Assembly (NCBI RefSeq): GCF_040436345.1
Contig: NC_133220.1
Span: 37,914,664-37,978,663 of the forward strand
DNA from: Pagrus major
Taxonomy: Eukaryota; Chordata; Actinopteri; Spariformes; Sparidae
Direction: 5' to 3'
Length of the DNA: 64,000 nt
Shown: in pieces, positions 37,101-47,200 of the stretch
Numbering within the stretch: position 1 is the stretch's first letter
How the letters are laid out: each line of letters opens with the position of its first letter
Position numbers and translations under genes: made by a program
The notes under the pieces: model-generated
Seen by the model: only the letters and a program-made list of their open reading frames with translations
Database searches by the model: none
What the model was told of the DNA's origin: nothing

Positions 37101-37814
37101 AGATCCCAAATTGATTTGAAAAGACCTTATACGTTACACCCTTTTTGAAGTCTAAAAGGGTTAGCGTGCACCCTGTCTAAACCCTAACCCACAAGCAGAT
37201 CACCCTAACAAAAAGTACAGAGCACAGCAGCAATTATGCTTAAAATTTTAGAGATGAGACTAACACTGTGATGATCAGCTGTTTGAATGCTGATAGCTGA
37301 TCTTAGTGACATAGTACTAGGTTTTATAATTAATAAATTAGTTTAAAATAAACCAAAAATAGTAAGGATGCAAAGATTCACGTTAAAAGTACAAAACGTA
37401 AAACATTAGGCTGCTCAGAAACAGATAATTGGGACATTAGGTAGGCATCTGAGTTGATAATCTCACTCCTAAAGGCTTGTGTGTTAATGAGGCTCAAAGT
37501 TTCACTCTCAGCTCTGTCAGGGTAGGCCCTCTCAGGTTACAGCCTACAGGAGAGCAGGTCAGAGGGGCTATGTGTAGAAATAGGCGGTAACTGACACCGC
37601 AAGTTAAAGTGAAATCCAAGCAGGGGGTCTACAGGGACATTCCTCTGGATGAGGAACAGTACACAGCAGAGTTGATACAAAAGATATCACAGTATATAGT
37701 CAAAACTGAGATTTTAACTCATTCAAAGTTAAAGTTGACTCAGTAACAACAAAAGTTAGTTGAAATTTGTAATTTTAAAGTCAAAGGTAGTGTAGCAGCG
37801 GCAGTACTCACCAT
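23557..37814 (-). CDS. cass4: CASS4, CAS-family scaffolding adaptor (complete, 7 coding exons)
   Basis: Exons (minus strand): 37814-37812, 27970-27554, 26888-26805, 26717-26601, 26000-24708, 24580-24497, 23961-23557. All junctions are GT-AG and phase 0, giving 800 residues; human CASS4 is 786. The SH3 domain (residues about 3-62: AKALYDN, GDIITV, GWWMCSLYGRQGL) would bind FAK/PYK2-type proline motifs. A substrate region with YxxP sites follows (YQIP, YKVP, YDVP, YAVP, YDIP), then a Ser-rich stretch (TASSSSTSSCDSLALSSSS) and a helical serine-rich/FAT-like C-terminus with RFVMVARTVPEDVKR and LSEHCRLYFGAL, which point to CASS4 rather than NEDD9, BCAR1 or EFS. CAS proteins link integrin and Src-family signalling at adhesions. 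The start is an ATG directly abutting the donor (ATG|gtgagt), giving MNKLAKALYDN; the 9.8-kb first intron makes this the least certain exon. cstf1 is the upstream neighbour, as in human 20q13. Confidence 0.9.
28131..28475. repeat. Probable hAT-type MITE
   Basis: The left end CCAGAGGTCCCCAAACTTTT resembles hAT/Charlie termini. A GGGCCACAGGCC block at about 28185 is mirrored by GGCCCACAGGCC near 28447 with an AT-rich middle between them. The right terminus is not clear, so the border is approximate. Confidence 0.4.
31100..31176. repeat. (GC)n(CA)n(GACA)n compound microsatellite
   Basis: GC dinucleotides pass into CA repeats and then about seven GACA tetranucleotides before a second short CA run. 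Confidence 0.95.
31279..31726. mobile_element. Non-autonomous Tc1/mariner-type MITE with TA target duplication
   Basis: A 448-bp unit begins CACCAATCAGCCACAACATT and ends with the complement (AATGTTGTGGCTGATCGGTG): a 25-bp terminal inverted repeat with one mismatch. TA flanks both ends (31277-31278 and 31727-31728), the signature of Tc1/mariner insertion. No transposase is encoded, so it would have been moved in trans. Confidence 0.8.
32517..32585. repeat. (TTA)n/(TAG)n microsatellite
   Basis: Imperfect ATT trinucleotides followed by about five AGT units. Confidence 0.9.
32710..33048 (-). mobile_element. V-SINE/HE1-type tRNA-derived SINE, antisense
   Basis: On the minus strand it starts GCAGCATGGTGGCGCAGTGG followed by TTAGCATTGCTGCCTC (box A region) and GGTCCTGGGTTGGAATT (box B region). 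The conserved central domain follows (GAGTTTACATATTCTCCCCG, GCGTGGGTGTCCTTTCAGGT). The tail side (low coordinates) ends AAATAAAGATTCCTCTTC. The head-and-centre layout is that of the fish HE1/V-SINE group. It lies in the first cass4 intron, on the cass4 sense strand. Confidence 0.75.
34794..34843. repeat. Imperfect 50-bp palindrome
   Basis: ACTTGCTATGATTC at the left is mirrored by GAATCATAGCAAGT at the right, with GAATCATATGATTC at the centre; only two 4-base blocks break the symmetry. Confidence 0.8.
35006..35067 (+). mobile_element. LINE 3'-end relic, same family as 13265-18236
   Basis: GATGCTTTGGCAACATTGTT, then ACTTTCATGCCAATAAAGC and GAATTGAATTGAA reproduce 18169-18236, the end of the large LINE's 3' UTR and tail, almost base for base. 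It is either a strongly 5'-truncated copy or the tail of a SINE that borrows this LINE's 3' end. Confidence 0.75.
36532..36569. repeat. 38-bp near-perfect palindrome
   Basis: The central 30 bases (36536-36565, built on TAGTGGGTTTAC/GTAAACCCACTA) are perfectly self-complementary with no spacer. Three more bases pair on each side after one mismatch. Confidence 0.9.
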
Positions 37815-39176
37815 TTTTGTTCAGCAGTTGTATTCAGTGTCCACCAGGGGTTAGCTTTCAGTGAACCATCTCAACAATGAGTGTGTGTGCAAACTCTTGG
37901 GGATTTGCTTCTTCTGTGTGTATCACAAGCATATTGTCTGAGCTGTCACTGAGAACCAGACTGTTTTACACCCAGGGTGGAGAAACTAAGCTCCACGTCA
38001 TTGACAGAGCTGCTGTTCTGCAACCCCATTGGCTGGAGAGACTCCCCCCTCTCCTTAGCTGCTCCACCCCACCAGTTAGTTTTTTCCTCCACTCATTCTT
38101 ATGCGCTCTCCCTTCCATCTTCCTGATAAAGCAGAAGTATGACGCTTCAGTAGTTTACTTTTCTAAATAACTGAGGGAATTTTTGTTGTCGGGTTTTATT
38201 TTACTTCCTCTTTTCTTATAAATTGGACATATTCTCCAGTGTGACAGCTTTATGAGGCAGGCTGGGGCAGAAGCAGAAATTCTAATGGCTTTACTCAATG
38301 TTGTCTGGACAACACAGACAGCAGTGTCTGTGAGAGTTGGGTTGGGGGTTGGGTAATGCAGAGGAGTGATGGGCCAAGGTGACCTTCCAGTCTGAGGGTG
38401 CAGCACAATCAGGAAAATCAGGCACTTTGAGAATTTTTCTGTATTCTTTTTTTTTGGTAAGGATGTCACTAAATATAAGGTATTTTAAGATGAGAATGTT
38501 TTACCAATAGCAAATTAAGCCAGCATTTGAAATTTGGATTTCCTGTCTTTATGAATGAAGCCACAGACAAAAACAAATACCACAAAAAGTAAGCTCATAT
38601 CTACAATGACTGTGGTAGTGTGTATGAGTTGTGGTATATCACTGCCAATTTGTGCTCCCTGCAGGTTGCTCACTTTTTGCCGTGACAACTGCGGTCTTAA
38701 AATATCTGCAGGATAATGCCATAGCTGTGGTTATGAACTCTGAGGGGGACTTTTCACCGTCAAATTCATAGAAGAGGCATGTTCCTGTAAATTGTTTAAT
38801 AAAAATCTGAATTACAACAAAGGACATCAAGAAAATATAAAAGTGGAAAAGACTAATTACCTCTGCCGTCACCTACAACACAAAACTGAGAAACTGAGTT
38901 ACGACTTAAGTTTCAGAGCAGTAAATGAAGTTCACAAAGTGTTATCAAAAACAGAAATAGTGCCCTCATTATTCACTCTTAAGATGGTGTAATGACAACA
39001 CTTTCTAAAATTCCACTGCAAGGTTTCAAATAAAATAAAAGTGAAGGACACTACAGATCAGGAGAAAGGGGTGAGTTCACTGAGATCATGGAGACAGCAT
39101 CCAGTGTGGTTCTCTGAGAGCCGATGAGGTGTTGTTGAAGAAGAGGCCGAGTACAAACATGGGGACTGGATGCGTC
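37815..39176. other. cass4 upstream region and cstf1 3' flank
   Basis: 37815-38130 would contain the cass4 5' UTR and core promoter (minus strand); no TATA box at a fixed distance stands out. 38130-39176 lies downstream of the cstf1 stop and should contain its 3' UTR. The nearest minus-strand AATAAA that I see is at 38195-38200, about 980 bases past the stop, so the polyadenylation site is not resolved. Confidence 0.35.
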
Positions 39177-42100
39177 TCAGTCTGTGGTGGTGCGGCGGTA
39201 CCAGAAGCGGGCTCTGAAGTCGTCGCTGCAGGTCATGAAGCCGGGATTGGTGGGTGAGTGGACTATGCAGCGGACGATGTTGTTGTGTCCCAGAGATAGC
39301 AGGTTTTTCCTCTCGGCTGTGCGCGAGTCCCAGCAGCAGAGGCTGATGGTGCGCTCGTCAGGCAGCAGCACGTAGTCCTCTGTGTGGTTGAACACGCCCT
39401 GAGTACGATGCATCTGACGGCCGCTCAGCCCTGCCCCTGCAACATACAGGAAGAACATGTCACTAGGAGGGTTCACTGCACTACTAAGATCAAACATTTT
39501 TTTTTATTTACAATTAAAGCTTTTTTGTGAGAAAGGAAAGCTTGACAAGCTTTCCTTTCTCACAAAAATGCAATTTCTTGCAGTTTTTAAGCCATTGACA
39601 ATGACAATCGTGACAGATTTACAATAAAAATTCTTAGTAGTCTTACAAACAAGGGCTCCTTGACAGTGATAGATAAATAAAATAAATTAATAAAAAAGGG
39701 CTTCTCATTTCTTGTGGGGGACCAATGATTTTGTAGGCTGAAATGACAACTGTCTAGAGACAGTTAGCAAATATGAGCAGCTGTAGTTTGCAAGCTAATT
39801 AAGCATATGTGAACATTACGTTTGAAAATGCCATCTCCAGCTTAAACGGAAAAACCCACAGCCCCCTGCTTATTTACTGGCAAAATTCTGTTGTTTTTTT
39901 GCTGGTTCTACGGCAACTGATCGAACTGCAGATTGTACTGAACCAATTTTTGTAGGCCTGCTTCTATGGACATAACAGTTAATAAATGTTATTTAAGGGT
40001 GCTCCCATCAGGATTTTTAGGGCCAATTACTGGAAACAGTATCAGCCAATACCAATCACTGAGAAGAAGGAAATTTCTTCACTTTATTGTCATCTATAGT
40101 TGTAAGTTATTAGTGGCATAGTAAAATCATCATTAAAATGGTCTGGAAATAAATAATTATATTTATGTTATATTGATTCAAAGAAATAGATTCAAAACAT
40201 AATGAAAAGTTATCTCAAAACTGTAAAATACAGAATTAAGAAAAAGTAAATAGGACAGAAAACTTAGGAAAAATTCTGTTTCTCAGTCTTTGTGCCCTGA
40301 AGCCAACTACTCCACCACCATTTTTCCATCAGCACTTTTAGCTGAGCCCAGACAAATGCTGGATGGCGATAGACCTGTGCAGTTTTCAATGTTGGCTAAC
40401 ATTACTTTTAAAAGTAACTCATCATGTTACAAAATTTACATTGACATTAAAAGGTAACATGTTACGGTACCGCATTATCTAATGAGAAAAAGAATGCGTT
40501 AAAGTGCTTTAGAATTACCAGAAATTACATGCATGTACATGTTCCTGAATTATTGACTCTACCGTCATTTTGTAACCTTCTTTACGGCCCACAATTGGTG
40601 ACTGCAGCCTAATAATAGGAATGCCAGACACAATACAACATTTACAGCTCTTTATTTTGCTAACAATCTGACAGCGAACTGGGCAGAGGCATACAGTATT
40701 AGGCACAGCTGTTTCAATGAAAACAATACAACACTGTGGCTACCCAAACTGGACCTTTGTCAAAACCGCTAAAAGATCCAGAGCAGACAGAGAGAAGAGA
40801 AAACGTAACTACATCGTCATTCCCTATGTCGCGGGAACATCTGAGAAACTCAGGTGGGTCAGAATCAGAATTCCTTTATTTGTCCCGCAAATGGGGAAAT
40901 TCCTTAGTCACAGCAGCCAAAGGACAATATCACACTTAAACAATAATAAAAAGTAAAAAATAAACAATATATTAAGAGATAAGAAATAGAATTAACTCGT
41001 ATATACATAGTATTTACAATATGAACTTGGTATTTACAATATGACATAGTATTTATAATATGAACAGTGTAAGTATAAACAGTTTGGTATTGTTATTTAC
41101 AAACAATAAATAATAAATATGGGTATTAAAAATTGTCCAATTAGTGCAAACCAGAAAGTGTGTGGATATGTGTAGAGTTTTGTATTGCACAGTGCACATG
41201 TGAGGTCTACTGGGAGCAGTGCTGGTTGTACAGTCTAACAGCAGCAGGAAGGAAGGACCTGCGATACCTCTCCTTCACACACTTGGGGTGTCGATCTTCA
41301 ATAAACATCATATCCCGGTTCACTTTAAACCTACCAACACACTGAGGCAGAAACTTGTCCATCCTAAGGACAAAACACGCAGGCATAAACACAGTGATGT
41401 AGTTGATGCTGTTCAATGCAGCCAGGAATGCACAGATTTGTACATTGGGGAGACAAAACAACCTCTTCATAAACGAATGGCACAACACAGGAGGGCCAAC
41501 TCCTCAGGTCAAGATGGCGCCATGGACGGCTGCCTCGGTGCTTCGCTCCACAGTACTTTGTTTGTTTTTGTTTATTTGTCACGTAATAAGTTGTCCTTCC
41601 CTCATCCAATACACTCGGGAAGAACTTTTGAAGTCTGATCATTCAACTGGTCACACTTTTTCGCCGTTTTCAATCGATCCTGGAATATTTTCGGACCTTT
41701 TAGTTGGAGGAGCAGCAGCTCTCTATGGGATGTTCAGGAGACGCAGACGGGGCAAACGAGCCGGCGCAGGATGTGTGTCAGCTCTTCAGGCAACAGAAGA
41801 CCAGGAAAGCTCCAGGCCCAGACGACATGTCACCCTCCTGTCTGAAGGTCTGTACTGACCAGCTGGCCCCCATCTTCACCCAGATCTTCAACAGATCACT
41901 GGAGCTGTGTGAAGTCCCCTCCTGCTTCAAAAGCTCCACAATAATCCCGGTCCCCAAGAAACCGGCAATTTCAGGACTAAATGACTACAGGCCCGTGGCC
42001 CTGACGTCTGTGGTCATGAAGTCCTTTGAGAGACTGGTGTTGAGCCACCTGAAGGACATCACAGGCCCCCTGCTGGACCCCCTGCAGTTCGCATGTTGGG

Positions 42101-44734
42101 CAAACAGGTCAGTGGATGATGCAATCAACATGGGACTGCACTACATCCTGCAACACCTTGCCTCCCCAGGGACATATGCTAGGATCCTGTTTGTGGACTT
42201 CAGCTCGGCGTTCAACACCATCATCCCAGACATCCTCCACTCCAAACTCACCCAGCTCACCGTCCCAGCCTCCACCTGTCAGTGGATCACAAACTTCCTG
42301 ACAGACAGGAGGCAGCAGGTGAGGTTGGGGAAAATCACATCCAGCACCCTGTCAATCAGCACAGGCGCCCCCCAGGGATGTGTGCTCTCCCCACTGCTCT
42401 TCTCCCTATATACCAATGACTGCACCTCGAGAGACCCATCTGTCAAACTCCTGAAGTTTGCAGACGACACAACGGTCATCGGCCTCATCCGGGACGGTGA
42501 CGAGTCTGTTTACAGACGGGAGGTGGAACAGCTGGCCCTCTGGTGTGGTCAGAACAATTTGGAGTTGAACACGCTCAAAACTGTGGAGATGACAGTGGAC
42601 TTCAGGAGTAGCCCCCCTACACTGCCCCCCATCACCATTTTAAATAACTCCGTGTCTGCTGTGGAAACCTTCAGGTTTCTGGGATCTTCCATCTCCCAGG
42701 ACCTAAAGTGGACTCCCAACGTAGACTCCATAATCAAAAAGGCCCAGCAGAGGATGTACTTCCTGCGCCAGCTCAGGAAGTTCAACCTGCCCCAGGAGCT
42801 GCTGATCCAGTTCTACACAGCAATAGTTCAGTCTGTTCTCTGCACCTCCATCACCGTCTGGTTTGGATCAGCCACCAAACAGGACAGGAAAAGACTGACA
42901 CGGACTATAAGGACTGCAGAAAAAATCACTGGTGCTAAACTTCCCACCATCCAGGCCCTATACTCATCCAGAGTCAGGAAACGGGCAGGAAACATCTCTG
43001 CAGACCCATCACACCCTGGACACAATCTGTTTGAACTTCTCCCCTCCGGCAGGCGCTACAGAACACTGTTCGCCAAAACAACCAGACACAAGAACAGTTT
43101 CTTCCCCCAGGCCGTCGCACTGATGAACACTTGATCAGTCACCCAGTGTCAGTAACCCCCCTGACTCCAAAACCATCCACTCACAGTCTTTACATTTACA
43201 GAACAAATTGTACTTTATATGTATGTATGTATGTTAGGGCTGTCACTTTTTATTCGAAATTCGAATATTCGTTCGAAGGTGGGGGGGAAAGTTCTTATTC
43301 GAATGTAATGACCTGTTCGAAGTCAAAATGTACAGTCTATAAGCGCAACAGACCGTTTGAAGTAGTTCGCCTTGTGATCCAGCAGAGGGCGCTCTAAAAA
43401 TGGATCGAAAATGGAGGACACTAGCTGTGTGTGCCAGGAACCTCTGTACGCTCTGAACGGGTGTTCTCGTCGGCAGGTAATATTGTAAATAAAAAGAGAG
43501 CCGCACTTGATCCCGATCACGTTGATAGACTTGTGTTTTTGGCTAATAATATTAGAAATTAAGCCGGGCCGACGGGCCGTTCGGCTTGCCTATCAGTTCT
43601 GTTTTACCTTGTTTGCTACATTTTTAGTTCAAAGCTAGGAGCAATTCTCTCCTGTTGTCTGTGATGTTACATTTTCTATTCAGGAAGGCTTTTTCATCTT
43701 AACTCTTATTACTATTTTCTTTATGTTGTGTGTTATGTTTTTAATACTGTAGCACCTGGAGACTTTCAGTTTCACTATGAATGTAAAGTGCGGTCCAACT
43801 GTTTTTTAAACTTCTTCTTTATTGAGAGCACGGTAGAACTGACAGATGTAGAAAACGATGTTTTTAGATTTTTCAGAGAACATTTGTTATTCAGATGCGT
43901 TAATACAGCTGTTAAAAAAGCATTTAATATTAACATTCGAGTGCTACTAGACGGTGATGTGATGTTAGACGGCCTGTGAAGTTAATAAAATAATGAAAAT
44001 AATGTCATGTGGTGTTGTGGGGGGGGGGGGAGGGGGTCGGGGCAGAGATTTATTCGAATTCATTCGAATAAATTGCGTGTCATTTCAAATTCGTTCGAAC
44101 TTGATTTTTTGAAAAAGTGACAGCCCTAATGTATGTATGTATGTATGTATGTATATATATATATATATATATCGTAGTGCGATATAAAAATGTCTACCGT
44201 AGGATATAACCCTCTGTTGTTTATATCGTAATTTTAACGTGTAGGCTACTTGTTTAGCACTGTTGCTACACTAACGTTAACGTACACTACAGTTGTGATT
44301 TAATACGCTGTGTAAAGCACAACTCAACGTCGGAATGACCGTTGGATATCCAAATTTTGAGTTCAAAACAAGTTCATTGTATGAAGGCGATGAAACTGCA
44401 GCAACGCCACTGCTTTGTGGTAGCATTTTTACGTCACCCGCAAGGACTTGTTTATGGCACCGGTCGCCCGGGAGTAAACAGAGGCAAAGCAGCATGGCGG
44501 AGACGAGGAGAGCGCAATGTAAGACGAAGCAGAACCCAGTCGCAAGGCCTACTGGCTGTCCTACCCGGTAAAATATCTTTTTTTTACATAAAAGCTTGGA
44601 ATAGTTTTTTTTTTACAAATTCTTATTTGTTCTGACAGTCCTGCAAAAAGTCACGAATAAAAGGAGAAAGTGCCATTCATTTGCCTTTCATTCACATGGT
44701 TATCAAAAATAGTGCTGAGATGTGATTGATTTGA

Positions 44735-44790
<56 letters not shown>

Positions 44791-46654
44791 CTAAGAAAAA
44801 ATACTATATCGTGATATATATCGTTAACGGGATATAAAATTAGCTATATCAAGATATAAAATTTTGTCCATATCGCACAGCACTATGGGTATCTATGGCA
44901 CAAATAATTAATTCAGGATGACTAAAACTCTATTTCAACTGCATGTAACTGATCATTTGTTGGTGTAATAGACAAGTGCAGTGTTTTTTTGGGGGGGTGG
45001 GGATGGGAGGATGTGCTTATTGAATGGAATGTGTCTCACTTTGAGCAATGCATCCCTATTTTCCCTTGCATGTAAAATTTACAGTATAAGTTCATTCTAA
45101 CATACAGTATGTCACTTCTCTTTAATCTAGCTGTATGAACCTGCACTGTGCTTCTAGTAAAACACATCCTCCTTACCTGTGTACTTGACCAACGTTCGAC
45201 CTGTCGAGATCTCCCACAGTTTGACCACAGAGTCTTTGCCACTGGACAGGATGTACTTGGAGTTCTTGGAGAAGATGGCGGAGCAGACCTCAGCTCCGTC
45301 ATGGGCCTTCTCAAAGGTGGTCACGCAGCGGTTGGAGACGCCATCCCACAGCTTGATGCTGCCGTCTTTGCTGCAGGTGACATAGCTGTTGGCGGAGGGG
45401 TTGTAGCTGACGCCGCTGATGGTGTCTGTGTGCTGGTCCAGCGGGTTGCAGGACACAAAGCACTGGAAGGTGTTGACATCGTAAAGGCGGAGGGTGGGGT
45501 GCTGCGTTCCCACCAGGAGGAAGTCACCTGAAGGGTGGAAGGAGATTGAACGGAGCATTTCTGCTTCCTGTAGGGAAACAGATGGAGAGAGGATTATGTC
45601 AATGCACAATCCAATTTCTAACAATAACTATGGAAGGTATTGAGGATTGCTTATAAAGAAAAATAGGAAATGTATATATACACATATATATGTACATATA
45701 CAAGTATATGTGCACGCAGACACACACACACACTACCATCTCAGCCCTGTTTACATTAGCTTAGTCAATTTCTACAAAGCTTGGCATCTCCATTTTCAAC
45801 AGAATAAATGTCCTTTGCCCAAACCTACCTGTATATATTTAAATGCCCTTTTAGCAGAGGGCTTTGAATAGTCAAAGAGTTTGAGGGTGTAATCTCTTGA
45901 GCCAGAAGCTAGAATCTGTTCAGTCGGATGGAAGGCGAGGCAGGTGACTTCGTCTACATGGTCATACAGTGTTCGAATCACAGGGTGATTCTCCATGTTT
46001 TGCTGTGCTGTCTCATTCATCATCACCTGACGTATAAAGAAACACCAACAAACAGTAAACATACGCCAACTGGAATGGGTGGAAAACATGCAGTGTACTC
46101 TGATCTCAAATCTGCCTCACCTCAATAGGCATGGCACTCTTGGCCAGCATGCGTTCAGTGTCCAGGATCTTGATGGAAGCATCAGCAGAGCCAGTGGCTA
46201 TCAGCTGGCCATCACGACTGTATGAAGCTACGCGGCATGGGCCCTTATGGGATGTCACATAGCAGGTCTCATACTCTGATGCCTCTGGAGACATGGTCTG
46301 GACATCTGCATCAAATTCCAGATCAATACCCACACCAGGCGCCACTGTATCTGAGCGCCCAATGGCATACTGAACTGCGCTGTCATCATTCTCCATCCCT
46401 GAAAAAGGTTGCAATTTTACAACTGGGGCCTCATAAATACTCACACACTGCTTAAACATGCAGACATAAAGAAGATGTGTCCTACCGATCTTTGCCAGCT
46501 GCATCAGCTGCTCAGACGGAGACACGACACTCTGTGGTTTGACCTCATTAACAAGACTGTTGGCGATGTTGGTGTATCCATCGTAGAGCAGCTGGCTGAT
46601 GATGAGCTTGTACAGGTGCTGTCGGTCCTTCAGAGTTGGTTTAGGACGATACAT
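39177..46654 (-). CDS. cstf1: CSTF1 (CstF-50), cleavage stimulation factor subunit 1, complete
   Basis: Coding exons (minus strand): 46654-46486, 46398-46121, 46026-45829, 45567-45177, 39436-39177. All junctions are GT-AG and in phase, and total 431 codons plus stop, the size of human CSTF1. The N-terminal dimerisation segment ([26 protein letters not shown]) is followed by WD40 blades, seen as [52 protein letters not shown] and [13 protein letters not shown], ending RARFWYRR. CstF-50 acts in the nucleus with CSTF2 and CSTF3 at the GU-rich element in mRNA 3'-end cleavage and also binds BARD1 and RNA polymerase II. A 5' UTR exon (46705-46655) has an acceptor TTTTCTACAG, so a further upstream exon exists, probably near 47080-47150. 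The last intron (5.7 kb) is filled with transposons. Confidence 0.97.
39437..40857 (-). other. Last cstf1 intron, 3' part: no gene
   Basis: AT-rich intron sequence; apart from the hairpin at 39522-39568 nothing is recognised. A frame at 40717-40956 runs into a known repeat and is not a gene. Confidence 0.4.
39522..39568. repeat. Perfect 23-bp inverted repeat with 1-base spacer
   Basis: TTTTTGTGAGAAAGGAAAGC plus TTG is exactly mirrored after a single A. It lies 86 bases upstream (gene sense) of the last cstf1 exon, within the intron. Confidence 0.95.
40858..41310 (-). mobile_element. LINE 3' end, antisense
   Basis: On the minus strand the frame ending at 41207 reads [20 protein letters not shown] plus YNQHCSQ stop, the C-terminus of many fish LINE ORF2 proteins. 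An AT-rich 3' UTR follows with GGGACAAATAAAGGAATTCT near 40868-40887 and the end TCTGATTCTGA at about 40860. The high-coordinate side is cut at the Penelope fragment at about 41310. Confidence 0.6.
41311..41511 (+). mobile_element. Penelope-like retroelement fragment, GIY-YIG endonuclease domain
   Basis: The frame 41219-41638 passes through [39 protein letters not shown] and [19 protein letters not shown]. The YIG motif (LYIG), the conserved Arg in HKRMAQHR and the Cys residues of VQCSQEC are those of the Penelope/Neptune-type GIY-YIG endonuclease. Only this C-terminal domain remains; the RT is absent. The flanking codons belong to neighbouring elements, so the ORF as drawn is a chimera. Confidence 0.75.
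41512..43234 (+). mobile_element. Internally deleted LINE, Rex1/CR1-like
   Basis: The 5' part starts AAGATGGCGCC, then reads [11 protein letters not shown] and [11 protein letters not shown], a leader typical of fish LINE ORFs, and then passes directly into the RT finger region. The AP endonuclease expected between them is missing. The 3' end after the stop at 43134 is short and finishes in a (TATG)n run at 43219-43234, into which a hAT element has inserted. Confidence 0.75.
41704..43134 (+). CDS. Reverse transcriptase of the internally deleted LINE
   Basis: An open frame of 476 codons: [69 protein letters not shown] and the catalytic FADD in [13 protein letters not shown], then the thumb and the C-terminal [18 protein letters not shown] with [12 protein letters not shown]. 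The order and wording fit Rex1/CR1-like elements of fish. [12 protein letters not shown] has Cys-Trp where relatives have Tyr-Arg. Although the frame is open, the endonuclease is absent, so autonomous target-primed retrotransposition is unlikely. It lies in the last cstf1 intron, opposite to the gene. Confidence 0.8.
   Translation: MEEQQLSMGCSGDADGANEPAQDVCQLFRQQKTRKAPGPDDMSPSCLKVCTDQLAPIFTQIFNRSLELCEVPSCFKSSTIIPVPKKPAISGLNDYRPVALTSVVMKSFERLVLSHLKDITGPLLDPLQFACWANRSVDDAINMGLHYILQHLASPGTYARILFVDFSSAFNTIIPDILHSKLTQLTVPASTCQWITNFLTDRRQQVRLGKITSSTLSISTGAPQGCVLSPLLFSLYTNDCTSRDPSVKLLKFADDTTVIGLIRDGDESVYRREVEQLALWCGQNNLELNTLKTVEMTVDFRSSPPTLPPITILNNSVSAVETFRFLGSSISQDLKWTPNVDSIIKKAQQRMYFLRQLRKFNLPQELLIQFYTAIVQSVLCTSITVWFGSATKQDRKRLTRTIRTAEKITGAKLPTIQALYSSRVRKRAGNISADPSHPGHNLFELLPSGRRYRTLFAKTTRHKNSFFPQAVALMNT
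43235..44128. mobile_element. hAT-family element, internally deleted, with 8-bp target duplication
   Basis: Ends TAGGGCTGTCAC and GTGACAGCCCTA form a terminal inverted repeat, and sub-terminal TTCGAA-rich sequence occurs on both sides. ATGTATGT flanks each end (43227-43234 and 44129-44136), the 8 bp expected for hAT, although the host is a repeat of that unit. A hAT dimerisation-domain relic lies inside. Confidence 0.85.
43455..43562 (+). pseudogene. hAT transposase C-terminal dimerisation domain (hATC) relic
   Basis: The frame reads [18 protein letters not shown], then [16 protein letters not shown] and a stop at 43560-43562. SERVFS(S/T)AG and the following Leu-rich helix are the hallmark of the hATC domain. 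The catalytic core upstream has been deleted. No start codon belongs to this piece. Confidence 0.8.
44129..44172. repeat. (ATGT)n(AT)n microsatellite
   Basis: Right half of the ATGT array split by the hAT insertion, passing into an AT run. Confidence 0.9.
44173..44885. mobile_element. Probable non-autonomous TIR element with GCGATAT ends
   Basis: The right end reads CCATATCGCACAGCACTA; the left end GTAGTGCGATATAAAAATG is a shorter, eroded version of its complement. Interior sequence includes an AT microsatellite (44739-44787) and an AGCATGGCGGAGACGAGG stretch at about 44492 that looks like the start of an autonomous parent's first exon. The class is probably hAT; no target duplication could be fixed. 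Confidence 0.4.
44886..45176 (-). other. Last cstf1 intron, 5' part
   Basis: Intron sequence up to the donor at 45176; no repeat or gene recognised. Confidence 0.4.
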
Positions 46655-47200
46655 GATGGGTCAGGTTGACCAGCAGCGGGCCCTTACCAGTGGCAACTTT
46701 TCTGGCTGTAGAAAAAGACACAATAACTGGTGTTCATTTATTTCCGTTTCACAAAACGAGAATGTTATCTCGCGAAGTACTAAGTATGTAAGTAACAGCT
46801 AAGTTTTATAACTATATCTCCAATACATTTCAAACAAACTGTTAGCTAGGACTGTATGCCACAACGACTGAATGGAACTTGTGCCTAGCAGTGTTGCTAA
46901 CAACGTTAGCTTTGTTGCTACAGTTGAGACGGGGCAAAAACAGTCGGTTTGGAACGGATAAAACCACAAACGGACTGGACATCTGAACTATGCAACAGCG
47001 GCATTAAGTAATGTTTAAAGACATGAGCTGAATATTATTTTTTAGCTAGAAACTGGAAAAACGTTCAAAATATCTAACCCTCTTTCAACTTGCAATGGCG
47101 AAGCAAGACCCAAACGTGCGTTACGCACGGACGTTACGCTGTACGTACTGACGTCTACGTCACAGCCATAACATTTTCTTCTTCCCAAAGGTTTTAATGG
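46655..47200 (-). promoter_or_regulatory. cstf1 5' UTR and promoter region
   Basis: 46705-46655 is 5' UTR behind an acceptor (TTTTCTACAG). A candidate non-coding first exon ends near 47083 (GAAAGAGG then gttaga). Upstream is a CpG-rich segment (about 47090-47165) with TTACGCACG, ACGTTACG, TACGTACTGACGTC and ACGTCACA, CRE-like half sites of a TATA-less housekeeping promoter. The exon 1 border is inferred. Confidence 0.45.

Larger units (their letters stand above)
28001..37811 (-). other. First cass4 intron: mostly non-coding with inserted repeats
   Basis: The intron between the ATG exon and the SH3 exon holds the repeats listed separately (28131-28475, 31100-31176, 31279-31726, 32517-32585, 32710-33048, 35006-35067 and palindromes). 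The remaining stretches (28476-31100, 31730-32510, 33050-34790, 35070-36340, 36740-37800) show no exon, ORF or repeat that I recognise. 36340-36740, with a TAATAAACACTCTTCAC line and AGCTAGTTGCCAACTTCG, looks like a dispersed teleost repeat, but I cannot classify it. Confidence 0.5.

Noticed and set aside
43728..43979. 83-codon ORF inside the hAT element
   Set aside because: No similarity to hAT transposase or other domains seen; likely chance frame in the deleted interior.
45148..45531. 127-codon plus-strand ORF
   Set aside because: Antisense shadow of the cstf1 WD40 exon.
47093..47150. Plus-strand ATGGCGAAG as a divergent gene start opposite cstf1
   Set aside because: The frame stops after about 18 codons and no donor follows.
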